Positions 56,768 through 64,000 of a stretch of 64,000 nucleotides of DNA are shown here, in pieces. The DNA comes from Halomonas sp. 7T. Lineage in GTDB: Bacteria; Pseudomonadota; Gammaproteobacteria; Pseudomonadales; Halomonadaceae. A program made the translations under genes and the position numbers. The stretch lies in NCBI RefSeq assembly GCF_025643255.1, contig NZ_CP087112.1:992001-1056000 (forward strand), written 5' to 3'. Position 1 is the first letter of the stretch. Every line of letters begins with the position of its first letter. The notes beneath the pieces are model-generated. The model was not told the DNA's origin. It saw only the letters and a list, made by a program, of their open reading frames with translations, and ran no database searches.

Positions 56768-57245
56768 ATGGATTTTGGTTGTTAAACCACCGCGGCTACG
56801 GCCGAGCGCGTGGTCTAGCGGTTCTTTCGAGCCCCCTTTTTACCGCCTCCAGCGGCAGCGCGTGTAGCTCGCACGGAAGTGGCATCGATCATCCACGTAT
56901 CTAGATCCATCAGCCCATCTTCACGTAGTTTGAGCTGCAAGCGAGAAAGTACCGCTTCAAAGGTGCCGTCATCACGCCACTTGCGGAACCGATCATAAAC
57001 CGTCGACCAAGGGCCATAACGCTCAGGTAAATCACGCCATTTGGCGCCAGAGCAAAGCATCCAGAAGATACCATTGAGCATTTTGCGGTCATCCCGCCTG
57101 GGTCTGCCCATGGTTTGAGGAGGTGCCACGATATCTTCAATCTGTGCCCAGCCGTTATCAGAGATCTCGTAACGTCCGACCATTTTTTTACCTATGTTGC
57201 TTTTGCATAGGTAAAGTTAGCAGATAAGGCTTTTCGTACAAAACC
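56333..57245 (-). mobile_element. IS5-family element (IS427 type) inside the M48 peptidase gene
   Basis: The 913-base element has inverted ends GGCTTTGTGCGAAAAG and, from the other strand, GGTTTTGTACGAAAAG, flanked by a TA duplication (56331-56332 and 57246-57247). It encodes a transposase in two frames joined at an A5G5C run. Exact restoration of the host gene upon removal shows a recent insertion with no further change. Confidence 0.93.
56815..57183 (-). CDS. IS5-family transposase, N-terminal frame with programmed frameshift
   Basis: A 122-residue frame with the DUF4096-type N terminus (YEISDNGWAQIEDIV, GRPRRDDRKMLNGIFWMLCSGAKWRDLPERYGPWSTVYDRFRKW) and the first catalytic Asp in WMIDATSVRA. 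Near its end GGTAAAAAGGGGGCTC (56831-56844) is the slippery A5G5C run typical of IS427-type elements; frameshifting there fuses it to the C-terminal frame. Confidence 0.9.
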   Translation of the reverse strand: MVGRYEISDNGWAQIEDIVAPPQTMGRPRRDDRKMLNGIFWMLCSGAKWRDLPERYGPWSTVYDRFRKWRDDGTFEAVLSRLQLKLREDGLMDLDTWMIDATSVRATRAAAGGGKKGARKNR

Positions 57246-57247
57246 TA

Positions 57248-57994
57248 GCGCATGCGCAGTCAGTACTCAACGCCTTGCCAGCGCCGATAAAGGACGCTGC
57301 CCATGAGCCTTATACCGCCCGTGCGTTGATCTACGCGCTGCTGTTAAGCGATGAGCAGGCAGTGCGAGAGCATCAGCTAAAGGCGTTAGAGCAAGCGGCC
57401 CTGCCTGATGTGTACCAAGCATTACTGGTGTGTGGGCCCGAGGTCTCAAGGCTGGATGTACACCTGCGGTTGCCGCTGATCGAGCTGACGCTACCCGCGT
57501 TACAGGCACTTTCCAACGAGCAGGGCCAGCACTTTCGCCTCTGTATGGAGCGGCTGATTGATGCGGATGGCAAAGTCAGCCTGTTTGAATGGACGCTCTA
57601 CCAGCTGGTGTTAAACAACTTGGGTGAACAGCATGGCGGGCCTTCTAATCTAAAGTTAAGCGACCTTAAAGGGGAGTGCCAGCAGCTCCTCGCGGTGCTG
57701 GCTGCCGCCGGGCAGGATGACCCCGCGGAAATTAGCGCCGCGCTGACAGCGGCTGGGAATGCGCTGCCTTTTGACTTGGCGGAGGTGGAGGATGTCAGCG
57801 ACATGCAGGCACTTAGCCTCGCCGTTGAGCGCTTGCGGCGCCTGAAGCCGTTGCACAAGCCAGCCTTACTGCAGGCTATGGCGCGCTGTATTGAGCACAG
57901 CGGACGCATTCTGCCTGCCGAGGCGGAGCTGTTCTGGGCAATGGCCGATATCCTTGATTGCCCCATGCCGCCGCTGCTTTCAGACGAGGCTTAG
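57248..57994 (+). pseudogene. M48-family metallopeptidase, C-terminal part after the IS
   Basis: The last 248 codons of the interrupted gene, continuing AHAQSVLNALPAPIKDAAHEP after the joined CTA codon. The region is helical and soluble, with DGKVSLFEWTLYQLVLNNLG and repeated leucine-rich helices that recall a tellurite-resistance TerB-like fold; no catalytic residues are expected. An internal start could give a free C-terminal domain, but there is no clear ribosome site. Confidence 0.85.
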
Positions 57995-58007
57995 GCGTCC
58001 ATCGCGT

Positions 58008-59630
58008 TTAAACGCTTTTTGGCTTTCTTGCGGTGCGCTTTCTGGTCGTTGTGGTTTTTCTTTTGGTATAGCTTTTCTTGGTTGCCGCCCCGCGCTTTGC
58101 GGGCGCGGCGGCTTCGCCTTGAGCGGTTTGCAGGCTGTGGCGCAGTTTGGCCGCGTCGTTTTGGCTTAGTAGGACGCGTAAGTCTTCCAGCAGCGCGTGC
58201 TGAAATGCGCCGGGGTCGTCTTGCTGTTCGGCAATCGCCCGCAGGCGCTGCTCCCAGAGGGCGGTGCGTTCCGGCGTGCTTACCGCGCTGGGCAGGGCGG
58301 CGATAAGCGCGCAGCCGAGCTTGGTGGCGCGTAGGGCTTTTTGCTGGCGCACCAAGTAGCCGCGCTGCACCAGGGTTTCAATAATGCCTGCCCGGGTAGC
58401 TTCGGTGCCCAGGCCGTCGGTGTCGCGCAGGGTGCGGCGCACCTCCGGGTCGTCCACATAGCGGCCAATGTTCATCATTGCTTTGATTAAGCTGGCATCG
58501 GTGAACGGCTCTGGCGGTCGGGTCTCTTTTTCCTCCACACCTGCGCCGAGTGCTTGGCAGGCTTCGCCTTGGGTGAGCGGGGGTAGCGGCGGGGTGTCTT
58601 CGCGGGTGGTAAACAGCGGTTTCCAGCCGGGGTCGAGAATGCTTTGGCCGCGAGCACGAAAGGCTTCTTGAAGCAGGGTGAACTCAGCTTTTACTTCAAA
58701 GGTGCGCAGCGGGCGGTAGAACTGCGCCATGACGTTGCGCACAATCAGCCGAAACACATGGCCTTCGGTGGCGGAAAGCTGGCTGAAGTCGGCGGGCTTG
58801 CCGGTAGGCGCCAGGGCGTGGTGCGCGCCGACCTGTTTATCATTCCAGGCTTTCAAGCGCAGAGTAAAGTCGGCCCCGTTGAGCCATCCACGTAGGGTGT
58901 CGTCGTTTTGGCAGGCACCGGAGAGACTGCGCTGGGCAAGTGCTAAGTGATCTTCCGGCAGGTAGCGACAGTCTGAGCGGGGGTAGGTGATCAGCTTGTG
59001 CTGTTCGTATAGCCGCTGGCAAATATCCAGCACCATCTGCGCGGAAAGCCCAAAGCGGCGGGCGGCATCCACCTGCAGGGCAGAGAGCGAGTAGGGTAGC
59101 GGCGGCGCTTGGCGCTTCTCTTGCTGATCTAATGTGGTGAGCGTGCCGCGTGCGCCGGGTAGCTGAGTGGCCAGGGAATCGGCAGGCGTGCGGTCAATCA
59201 GTCGTCCTTGGTCATCCAGAGGTTGATGCGCTTTAGGTGCCCACCAGGCGCGCAGCTGGCCTTGCGCCACCTGTAAATCTACCCAAAGCGGGTAGAACGG
59301 GTGGGGTTTGAAATCGCGAATGGTGTTGTCCCGCCGTGCGATCAGCCCCAATACCGGGGTTTGTACGCGGCCTACCGAGAGCACGCCATCGTGCCCGGCT
59401 TGGCGGCCGGTGAGCGTCCAGGCGCGGGTTAAGTTAATCCCGTAAAGCCAGTCGGCCCGAGAGCGCGCTTGGGCCGCCTGGAACAGCGGCTGAAACTCGG
59501 CATTCGGCCGCAGGCTGGCCAGCGCACGACTTACTGCCGGGCGGTTAAGGTCACTGATCAATAGTCGCTGTACCGGGCCACGGTACTTCAAGTGCTCGAT
59601 CACCTCTTGTACCAGCAGCTGGCCTTCGTC
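58008..59630 (-). pseudogene. topB: DNA topoisomerase III, 5'-truncated at an island junction
   Basis: About 540 C-terminal residues remain. Homology begins at DEGQLLVQEVIEHL, the end of the Toprim acidic motif, and covers RSRADWLYGINLTRAWT, SVGRVQTPVLGLIARRD and the active tyrosine region LITYPRSDCRYLP, ending in a basic tail (KKSYTKRKTTTTRKRTARK). The first 100 or so residues with most of the Toprim metal site are replaced by 20 unrelated codons from AT-rich DNA, so no activity is expected. The break at about 59630 marks the edge of foreign DNA. If the chromosome carries no other topB the loss is real. Confidence 0.88.
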
Positions 59631-59933
59631 GTCACTATTACAAGTAATAAAGCGTGAAAATATGTAATTATCTGATTTTATTGATAGTTGCATCATTTCA
59701 CACTTTCAGTGATCTCTATAAAAATAGCGGTTTGTGCCAGCCTAACGAGAACCCACCCCTTTCATCAGCTTCAAACTTCACTGAAATTTTCCTGCCCCAA
59801 AGATCTTATCGTAATTTATGAGTTTTGTCGGGGTGATCGTAAAAAGTGCAGCAACCGTATTTGACATCTATGATAGGGCAGATACAGAGAAGGAGGGCTA
59901 TGATAGGGCAGATACAGAGAAGGAGGGCAAATT
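59631..59933. other. Junction region of the AT-rich island
   Basis: From the topB break rightward the base composition turns AT-rich. TATTAC-AA-GTAATA (59636-59649) is a small inverted repeat right at the break. No gene is seen until the small ORF at 59934; the last 66 bases hold a tandem repeat. No recognised transposon end or attachment site was identified. Confidence 0.55.
59868..59927 (+). repeat. Perfect 30-bp tandem duplication upstream of a small ORF
   Basis: Two identical 30-base units lie at 59868-59897 and 59898-59927. Each has TATGAT (-10-like) near its start and ends AGAAGGAGGG, a strong ribosome-binding sequence. The second unit's GGAGG lies about 8 bases before the ATG at 59934, the first unit's 30 bases further up. 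Confidence 0.92.
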
Positions 59934-60065
59934 ATGATCATGTATTACGTTTTGCTATTTACCCCCGTATTCATGGACATTGCTCTCACTATCGCCGTAA
60001 AGATGGATAAAAAAAGTAGTAGCGATTCCCTTAAAACCACCAAAATGGCGTTTTTTATTCAATAA
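59934..60065 (+). CDS. Small 43-residue hydrophobic peptide
   Basis: The frame encodes MIMYYVLLFTPVFMDIALTI followed by a basic, polar tail (KMDKKSSSDSLKTTKMAFFIQ). Residues 3-22 could span the membrane. The ribosome site AAGGAGG is nearly perfect and well spaced, which is the main support for translation. The layout, a short hydrophobic peptide with charged tail in a mobile region, is like type I toxins or small membrane regulators, but no family was recognised and no antisense RNA could be shown. Confidence 0.5.
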   Translation: MIMYYVLLFTPVFMDIALTIAVKMDKKSSSDSLKTTKMAFFIQ

Positions 60066-60195
60066 ATTAACCATCACTGATCGCCTTTAGCTAATTATCG
60101 TCTACGATCTGTCATGGCCAGCAAAACCCTCACTCTGGAAATTTCTTAGTTGGCTTTTCTAATGATAGTATAAAAATATAGATCCATGCCTACCA

Positions 60196-60217
60196 ATGGA
60201 CTCATCGATGAGTCCAT
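60196..60217. promoter_or_regulatory. 22-bp perfect palindrome before the DUF3800-like gene
   Basis: ATGGACTCATC (60196-60206) and its complement GATGAGTCCAT (60207-60217) form a perfect palindrome ending 20 bases before ATG 60238. It may be an operator for a dimeric regulator or, in RNA, a hairpin near the start codon. Confidence 0.7.
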
Positions 60218-60237
60218 ATGATTACTATAGGTTTATA

Positions 60238-61401
60238 ATGAGCGAAGAGTCCCCGAATACCATCGTCCTGAATGCTGAGAAGCTTAGAGCAGGCATGCTC
60301 CTAAACATCTTTGGGGAGCAATCCCTCTACGGACTAGACGAAGAATATGCTTTTTTTTACGATGAAACGAACAACATCCGCAAGTTTTGGATCAGGGAGG
60401 ATGGATTCAACGAACGGCCTAAAAATTTTGTCTTAGGCGGCATCGTATACAAGAAGTCCGAACCGTTAACTGGATTTCATGAGCTTATCAAATCGCTGCA
60501 CATCCAGAAGTCTGCTAAAGAAATAAAGTTCAATCAGCTTGCAGCAGGTAGCTATCTTGGCGTGTTGAACTCCAAGAAACTAAGGACATTTTTGGCGTGG
60601 CTGATTGAAAATGGGGTGTTCGTCCACTATAACAATTTCAACATCCTCTATTGGTCACTGGTGGATATTGTGGATTCGCTTTGGGACGAGCCTGAGCTTC
60701 GCCAATACATGCCGTATGTTTTGCATATCAAGAATGAACTATTCAACCTTGCCAATGCAGACTTAGATCGATTGGTGCCAATTCTAAAAAAATATCGGTT
60801 TCCAAATGTACAACGAAATTTAAGCTCTGCGTTCATGATGGAATTTTCTGATTTTCTTGAGTCAGTTTCCAAAAAACCTAATTCTGACATTAGTGAACTG
60901 GTTATATATATGGTTCGTAAAGCGGCTAACCTTACAGAGTTACCCTTCATTATGGACAACAAAGACAACGTGCTTATTGATAGCTTCGACAGTCAATTTC
61001 TACGGCCTTTGTATATGTATCCCACAAGTTCTCATACATTTGACAAAGAAACCGAAGTACAAGAGGCGCTAGGGAGCATTCAAGTCGAATATATGGGACA
61101 ATTCGTAGAATATTCTTTTGTGGATTCGCTTGATTGCATAGAAACTCAATTGTCTGATGGCATCTGTGGTTTGCTAGGTAGCCATTTCAATTTCTTGGAA
61201 GATCACTCAGTTGAGGAACTTATAGATATTAAGCAAAATCTCAATCCTATCCAACGTCAGACTCTCACATTACTAAGCAAACTCATATGCATTTCCGACG
61301 CACAGAGCAATGGGTTCATGCATCGAATCTCTCCAATCGATAGTGCCTTTAAGAATGACTATTTTTTGCATGGTCGCTCCTTACCCGACCATCTATTTTG
61401 A
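60238..61401 (+). CDS. DUF3800-like protein (predicted RNase-H-like fold)
   Basis: A 387-residue protein of no known function. EEYAFFYDETNNIRKFW with FVLGGIVYKK at residues 35-73 resembles the DUF3800 opening (DE pair followed by a hydrophobic strand), EIKFNQLA the next acidic strand, and IETQLSDGICGLLGSHF the C-terminal D...G motif, so a metal-dependent nuclease-like centre of Asp52-type acids is plausible. The middle is helical. The start could be 60196 or 60238; the later one leaves the palindrome upstream. Codon use and AT content differ from the chromosome. A second DUF3800-like gene lies beyond the IS on the opposite strand. Confidence 0.65.
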   Translation: MSEESPNTIVLNAEKLRAGMLLNIFGEQSLYGLDEEYAFFYDETNNIRKFWIREDGFNERPKNFVLGGIVYKKSEPLTGFHELIKSLHIQKSAKEIKFNQLAAGSYLGVLNSKKLRTFLAWLIENGVFVHYNNFNILYWSLVDIVDSLWDEPELRQYMPYVLHIKNELFNLANADLDRLVPILKKYRFPNVQRNLSSAFMMEFSDFLESVSKKPNSDISELVIYMVRKAANLTELPFIMDNKDNVLIDSFDSQFLRPLYMYPTSSHTFDKETEVQEALGSIQVEYMGQFVEYSFVDSLDCIETQLSDGICGLLGSHFNFLEDHSVEELIDIKQNLNPIQRQTLTLLSKLICISDAQSNGFMHRISPIDSAFKNDYFLHGRSLPDHLF

Positions 61402-61670
61402 CACCGTCAAAAAGGCAGGCCTTCATATCTGCCTACTTAAATAAAGTAAAATAAGACGTTAAGTTGCTCGTGCGCAATCGTCTGAAACGCTATGAACCGG
61501 GTCTAAGTGGACGCCAATTCCTCATCTGTAACGTTTCAATCGAGGCGAAGAAACACGCAGTTTTTTTGCTAATTCTCTTTTTTTGGTTGAGACCATGCCG
61601 GAAGCCATTTCAGCTCTCACTGGTAACACTAAATTGTCAGATAACGGGCGCTCGTCCTTTCCGATCGGAA
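61402..61670. other. Gap between the DUF3800-like gene and the second IS3-family element
   Basis: No supported gene. A 69-codon frame at 61464-61673 runs into the IS end and has no recognisable product. Poly-T tracts at 61560-61585 are prominent. It ends with the GAA target duplication of the IS. Confidence 0.5.
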
Positions 61671-61700
61671 TGATCTTACCCAGCAACAGTGGACACTGGT

Positions 61701-62567
61701 TTAAGCGATCATTCGGGCTTCAAAGGCCTCTGGGCTGATCATCCCAATAGCACTGTGCCGCCGTTGTTTGTTGTAGTCCAGCTCGACGTACTCAAACACC
61801 TGGCGCCTCATATCGTTTCGCGTTGTAAATTGCTCCCCATGGATCGCTTCAACCTTGAGGCTGTGGAAGAAGCTTTCGGCACAGGCATTATCATAGCAGT
61901 TGCCTTTGGCGCTCATGCTGCACGTAAGCTCATGCCGGGTAAGCAGCGATTGGTAACGCGTGGAACAGTACTGACTACCTCGATCCGAATGGACTATCAC
62001 GCCTTTGGGCATTTTGCGTCTCCATAGCGCCATCTGTAGCGCGTCACAGACAAGATCGGCCGTCATACGCTCACTCATTGCCCAACCGACCACTTTACGA
62101 GAGTAAAGATCAATGAGCACTGCCAGGTAAAGCCAGCCTTCGCCCGTCGCCAAGTAGGTAATGTCACCCACCCACTTTTGATTAGGAGCTGAGGCCGTGA
62201 AGTTTTGTTCTAGTAGATTCGGTGCGACTGGCAGCGAATGCCGTGAGTTCGTGGTGGCCTTGAACTTACGAGCTGCTTTAGCGCGCAGGCCCTGACGCTG
62301 TAAGCTGGCAGCCACCGTCTTACGGTTGATCGGCATCCCATCATCTCGCAGGTCTAGCGTTAGTCTCGGGGCGCCTGAGCGGCCCTTGCGTTGGTGATAA
62401 GCCTTGGCCACATGCTGATCGATAATGGCTTGCTGGCTGCGTTTTGGGGACGATGCGCCTTCGCGTTGCCGCCAAGCGTAGTAGCCACTCCGAGCGACCC
62501 CGACAACATGGCACATACGCTGAATACTGAACGCCTGACGATGACGGTGGATAAAGGCGTACTTCAC
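61701..62567 (-). CDS. IS3-family transposase OrfB
   Basis: Integrase-fold subunit of 288 residues. DDE residues lie in [20 protein letters not shown] (Asp), [20 protein letters not shown] (Asp) and [19 protein letters not shown] (Glu). It opens in the -1 frame with a four-base overlap to orfA; the A AAA AAG heptamer near the orfA end (62597-62603) is a canonical -1 slippery site, giving the OrfAB transposase. Confidence 0.94.
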   Translation of the reverse strand: MKYAFIHRHRQAFSIQRMCHVVGVARSGYYAWRQREGASSPKRSQQAIIDQHVAKAYHQRKGRSGAPRLTLDLRDDGMPINRKTVAASLQRQGLRAKAARKFKATTNSRHSLPVAPNLLEQNFTASAPNQKWVGDITYLATGEGWLYLAVLIDLYSRKVVGWAMSERMTADLVCDALQMALWRRKMPKGVIVHSDRGSQYCSTRYQSLLTRHELTCSMSAKGNCYDNACAESFFHSLKVEAIHGEQFTTRNDMRRQVFEYVELDYNKQRRHSAIGMISPEAFEARMIA

Positions 62568-62866
62568 TTCAGGCTTTTCGCAAAGTACACCGCAGCCTTT
62601 TTTGTGATGGCCAGCTCTTCATTTGCCTCGGCTAGTTGGCGCTTCAAGCGGGCGTTTTCTTCTGCCAACGACCGCTCTCGCTCGGATGTGTCTTGCTGCA
62701 GCTGTGCTTTAGATCGCCACTGATAGAGCTGACTCGCGTGTATTCCCAGTTCACGCGCCGCTGCTGCAACGCCAATACGATCAGCAAGCGCTAATGCTTC
62801 TTGCCGGTAGCCATCTGAGTAACGGGTATATGATTTTTTCTTCATTGATGTTGTCGATCTTGCCAT
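62564..62866 (-). CDS. IS3-family transposase OrfA
   Basis: A 100-residue helix-turn-helix protein ([20 protein letters not shown]) with a leucine-zipper-like helix ([20 protein letters not shown]). It contains the frameshift site near its end ([10 protein letters not shown]). It is 97% identical by eye to the remnant copy at 44412. Confidence 0.92.
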   Translation of the reverse strand: MARSTTSMKKKSYTRYSDGYRQEALALADRIGVAAAARELGIHASQLYQWRSKAQLQQDTSERERSLAEENARLKRQLAEANEELAITKKAAVYFAKSLK

Positions 62867-63080
62867 GGTTCACCTCATCGTAACGTATGACGTTCTTGAG
62901 GTGTCCACCGTTACTGGGCAGGATCAGAAATACCCTCTAATGATAGAGAGATACAAACCTTTTCTTCAGCTTCAGCTTTAGTTTTTATACTTGTCCATGC
63001 TTGCCCTTATGATTGAATTACACTGCGCTTTGCAGTTGGTTTGGATCGTAGCGGATAACCAGTCTAACAACAGCGTCTTG

Positions 63081-64000
63081 TTAATTGTTTGCAACATTTG
63101 GATTTGGTGTTGCTCTATGCAAAAAGAGGGACGTATAGTTTGCAGCATTTAAGCCACCATCATGGACAGTACCTAAATCCTCTGGTGTTACGTCCATCGT
63201 TGGCCAGATTTTATTGTGACCAATAAACTTGTCTAGATCGAGTTTGTTTAATTCTAAAAACAAATAGTCCTCTGTCTCTCCGCGGTTAATGCCAGCAGCC
63301 CAGTATGAGAAGGAACTAGCTATAATGTCCGAGACCTGAATTTGCGAATAATCTTTAGAGCTAGCAAATCTTAATGACTTGCCCTTAAGAGGTAAATTAT
63401 ATTTCCTTCGATCATAGCCAACCTCTACTTCATCTTGTGTCCAGTCCATGAATTGACCAAACAATAATCTCTGTTTTTCGATACTATGAGAATCATCATG
63501 GATGATATGAAAACCTTTCGGATATGCGTTTCCCCATTGAGCGCAATGACTAAATAGTGCAGGTATAGATGGATCTAACGAAAATTTATCAATCCCACTT
63601 AGAGCATCGTCAATACAATGCTTGGTAGCCAGAATAAGATCAATATCCTGCTTAAATTTCTCATCAGATGAAGAGCTTTTTACCCTTTCTACATCGTTAT
63701 AAAATTTACCAATGCTTTCCTGATCTTGTTCTCGAATCATTGTTACAAAAGACTCGTACATAGATTGTACTATGTGTTTATCACAAAATGTCGGTAAGCA
63801 GTAATAAAGCATATTTGAAAGCGCAATATTCCTACCATTTAAGTATAGGTCCTCGCCCATTAAGTGCATCATATGCTCGATTAGAAGGTCGACAATCTTC
63901 GTCGTAATCATGAATTCTTTTAGAAATATATTGATTTTGATATTTTTCACATCAAGCATTCTACTGCTCATTAACCTAATGATGCTATCTTGACCTGATT
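63081..64000 (-). CDS. DUF3800-like protein, cut by the window edge
   Basis: The frame stays open from the ATG at 63971 to the window end (reading SGQDSIIRL before it), so the true N terminus probably lies outside. More than 300 residues are visible. The C-terminal half has the DUF3800-like order: FHIIHDDSHSIEKQRLLF, a strand-rich middle with GYDRRKYNLPL, SLRFASSKDYSQIQVSDIIASSFSYW, where the SDII acid matches the family's QxxD motif. The first DE motif would be outside the window. It is convergent with the other DUF3800-like gene and of similar AT-rich composition. Function unknown. Confidence 0.6.
   Translation of the reverse strand, partial: SGQDSIIRLMSSRMLDVKNIKINIFLKEFMITTKIVDLLIEHMMHLMGEDLYLNGRNIALSNMLYYCLPTFCDKHIVQSMYESFVTMIREQDQESIGKFYNDVERVKSSSSDEKFKQDIDLILATKHCIDDALSGIDKFSLDPSIPALFSHCAQWGNAYPKGFHIIHDDSHSIEKQRLLFGQFMDWTQDEVEVGYDRRKYNLPLKGKSLRFASSKDYSQIQVSDIIASSFSYWAAGINRGETEDYLFLELNKLDLDKFIGHNKIWPTMDVTPEDLGTVHDGGLNAANYTSLFLHRATPNPNVANN

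Larger units (their letters stand above)
61671..62926 (-). mobile_element. Complete IS3-family element, second type
   Basis: Inverted ends TGATCTTACCCAGCAACAGT (61671) and, from the other strand, TGATCCTGCCCAGTAACGGT (62926) enclose 1256 bases with orfA and orfB. A GAA duplication flanks it (61668-61670 and 62927-62929). The remnant at 44409-44774 is the same element. Both frames and ends are intact. Confidence 0.93.

Noticed and set aside
59868..59927. Possible CRISPR because of direct repeats
   Set aside because: Only two abutting identical units with no spacer.
61464..61673. 69-codon open frame running into the second IS3-family element
   Set aside because: Ends inside the IS terminal repeat and shows no domain; kept only as an intergenic note.

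Overview
The window looks like the chromosome of a halophilic gammaproteobacterium of the Halomonas/Vreelandella type. Backbone order (lepA-lepB-rnc-era-recO-pdxJ-acpS, then barA facing cysM-rlmD-relA-mazG), a quaternary-ammonium (carnitine/betaine type) locus and the moderate GC all fit; the genus is an inference from gene content, not a database match.

Region 1 (1-17.8 kb) is housekeeping: the 3' end of lepA, signal peptidase, RNase III, Era, RecO, PdxJ, AcpS, the BarA/GacS hybrid kinase, CysM, RlmD, RelA, MazG, PEP carboxylase, a DUF924 protein, RluF and a DUF1294 protein. Region 2 (17.8-20.3 kb) is a trpR-trpE-trpG operon on the minus strand, preceded by a perfect inverted repeat that matches the classical TrpR operator. 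Region 3 (20.3-21.8 kb) holds an outer-membrane-like protein and a methyltransferase.

Region 4 (21.8-40.2 kb) is a branched-chain amino-acid catabolon. A minus-strand leucine operon (liuR-liuA-liuB-liuC-liuD-liuE-acyl-CoA synthetase) diverges from a plus-strand Liv-type ABC importer (two ATPases, binding protein, two permeases). A valine-branch operon follows (acyl-CoA dehydrogenase, 3-hydroxyisobutyryl-CoA hydrolase, mmsB). A 16-bp perfect palindrome in the liuR/liv divergent region and a 14/16 match before the valine operon suggest one LiuR regulon for uptake and breakdown.

Region 5 (40.2-64 kb) is accessory and rearranged. It contains a ketopantoate-reductase-like gene plus a decayed copy of its 5' end, an IS3-family element with a 3-bp target duplication, an AAA ATPase fragment and a 2-oxoglutarate-oxygenase fragment joined by an IS remnant, a VOC/LysR pair, and a gamma-butyrobetaine-hydroxylase-like locus with its binding protein and a GlxA/AraC regulator. 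After these come a diguanylate cyclase, a GMC dehydrogenase with a Tat lipoprotein partner, LemA, and an M48 peptidase split cleanly by an IS5-family element. The last 4.4 kb is AT-richer foreign DNA that begins inside a 5'-truncated topB. It carries a 30-bp tandem repeat before a 43-residue membrane peptide, a 22-bp palindrome, and two different DUF3800-like genes (predicted RNase-H-like fold) either side of a second IS3-family insertion. This end is the best candidate for something poorly described.

No tRNA, rRNA or CRISPR array was seen. All starts, motifs and repeats were read by eye; no searches were run.
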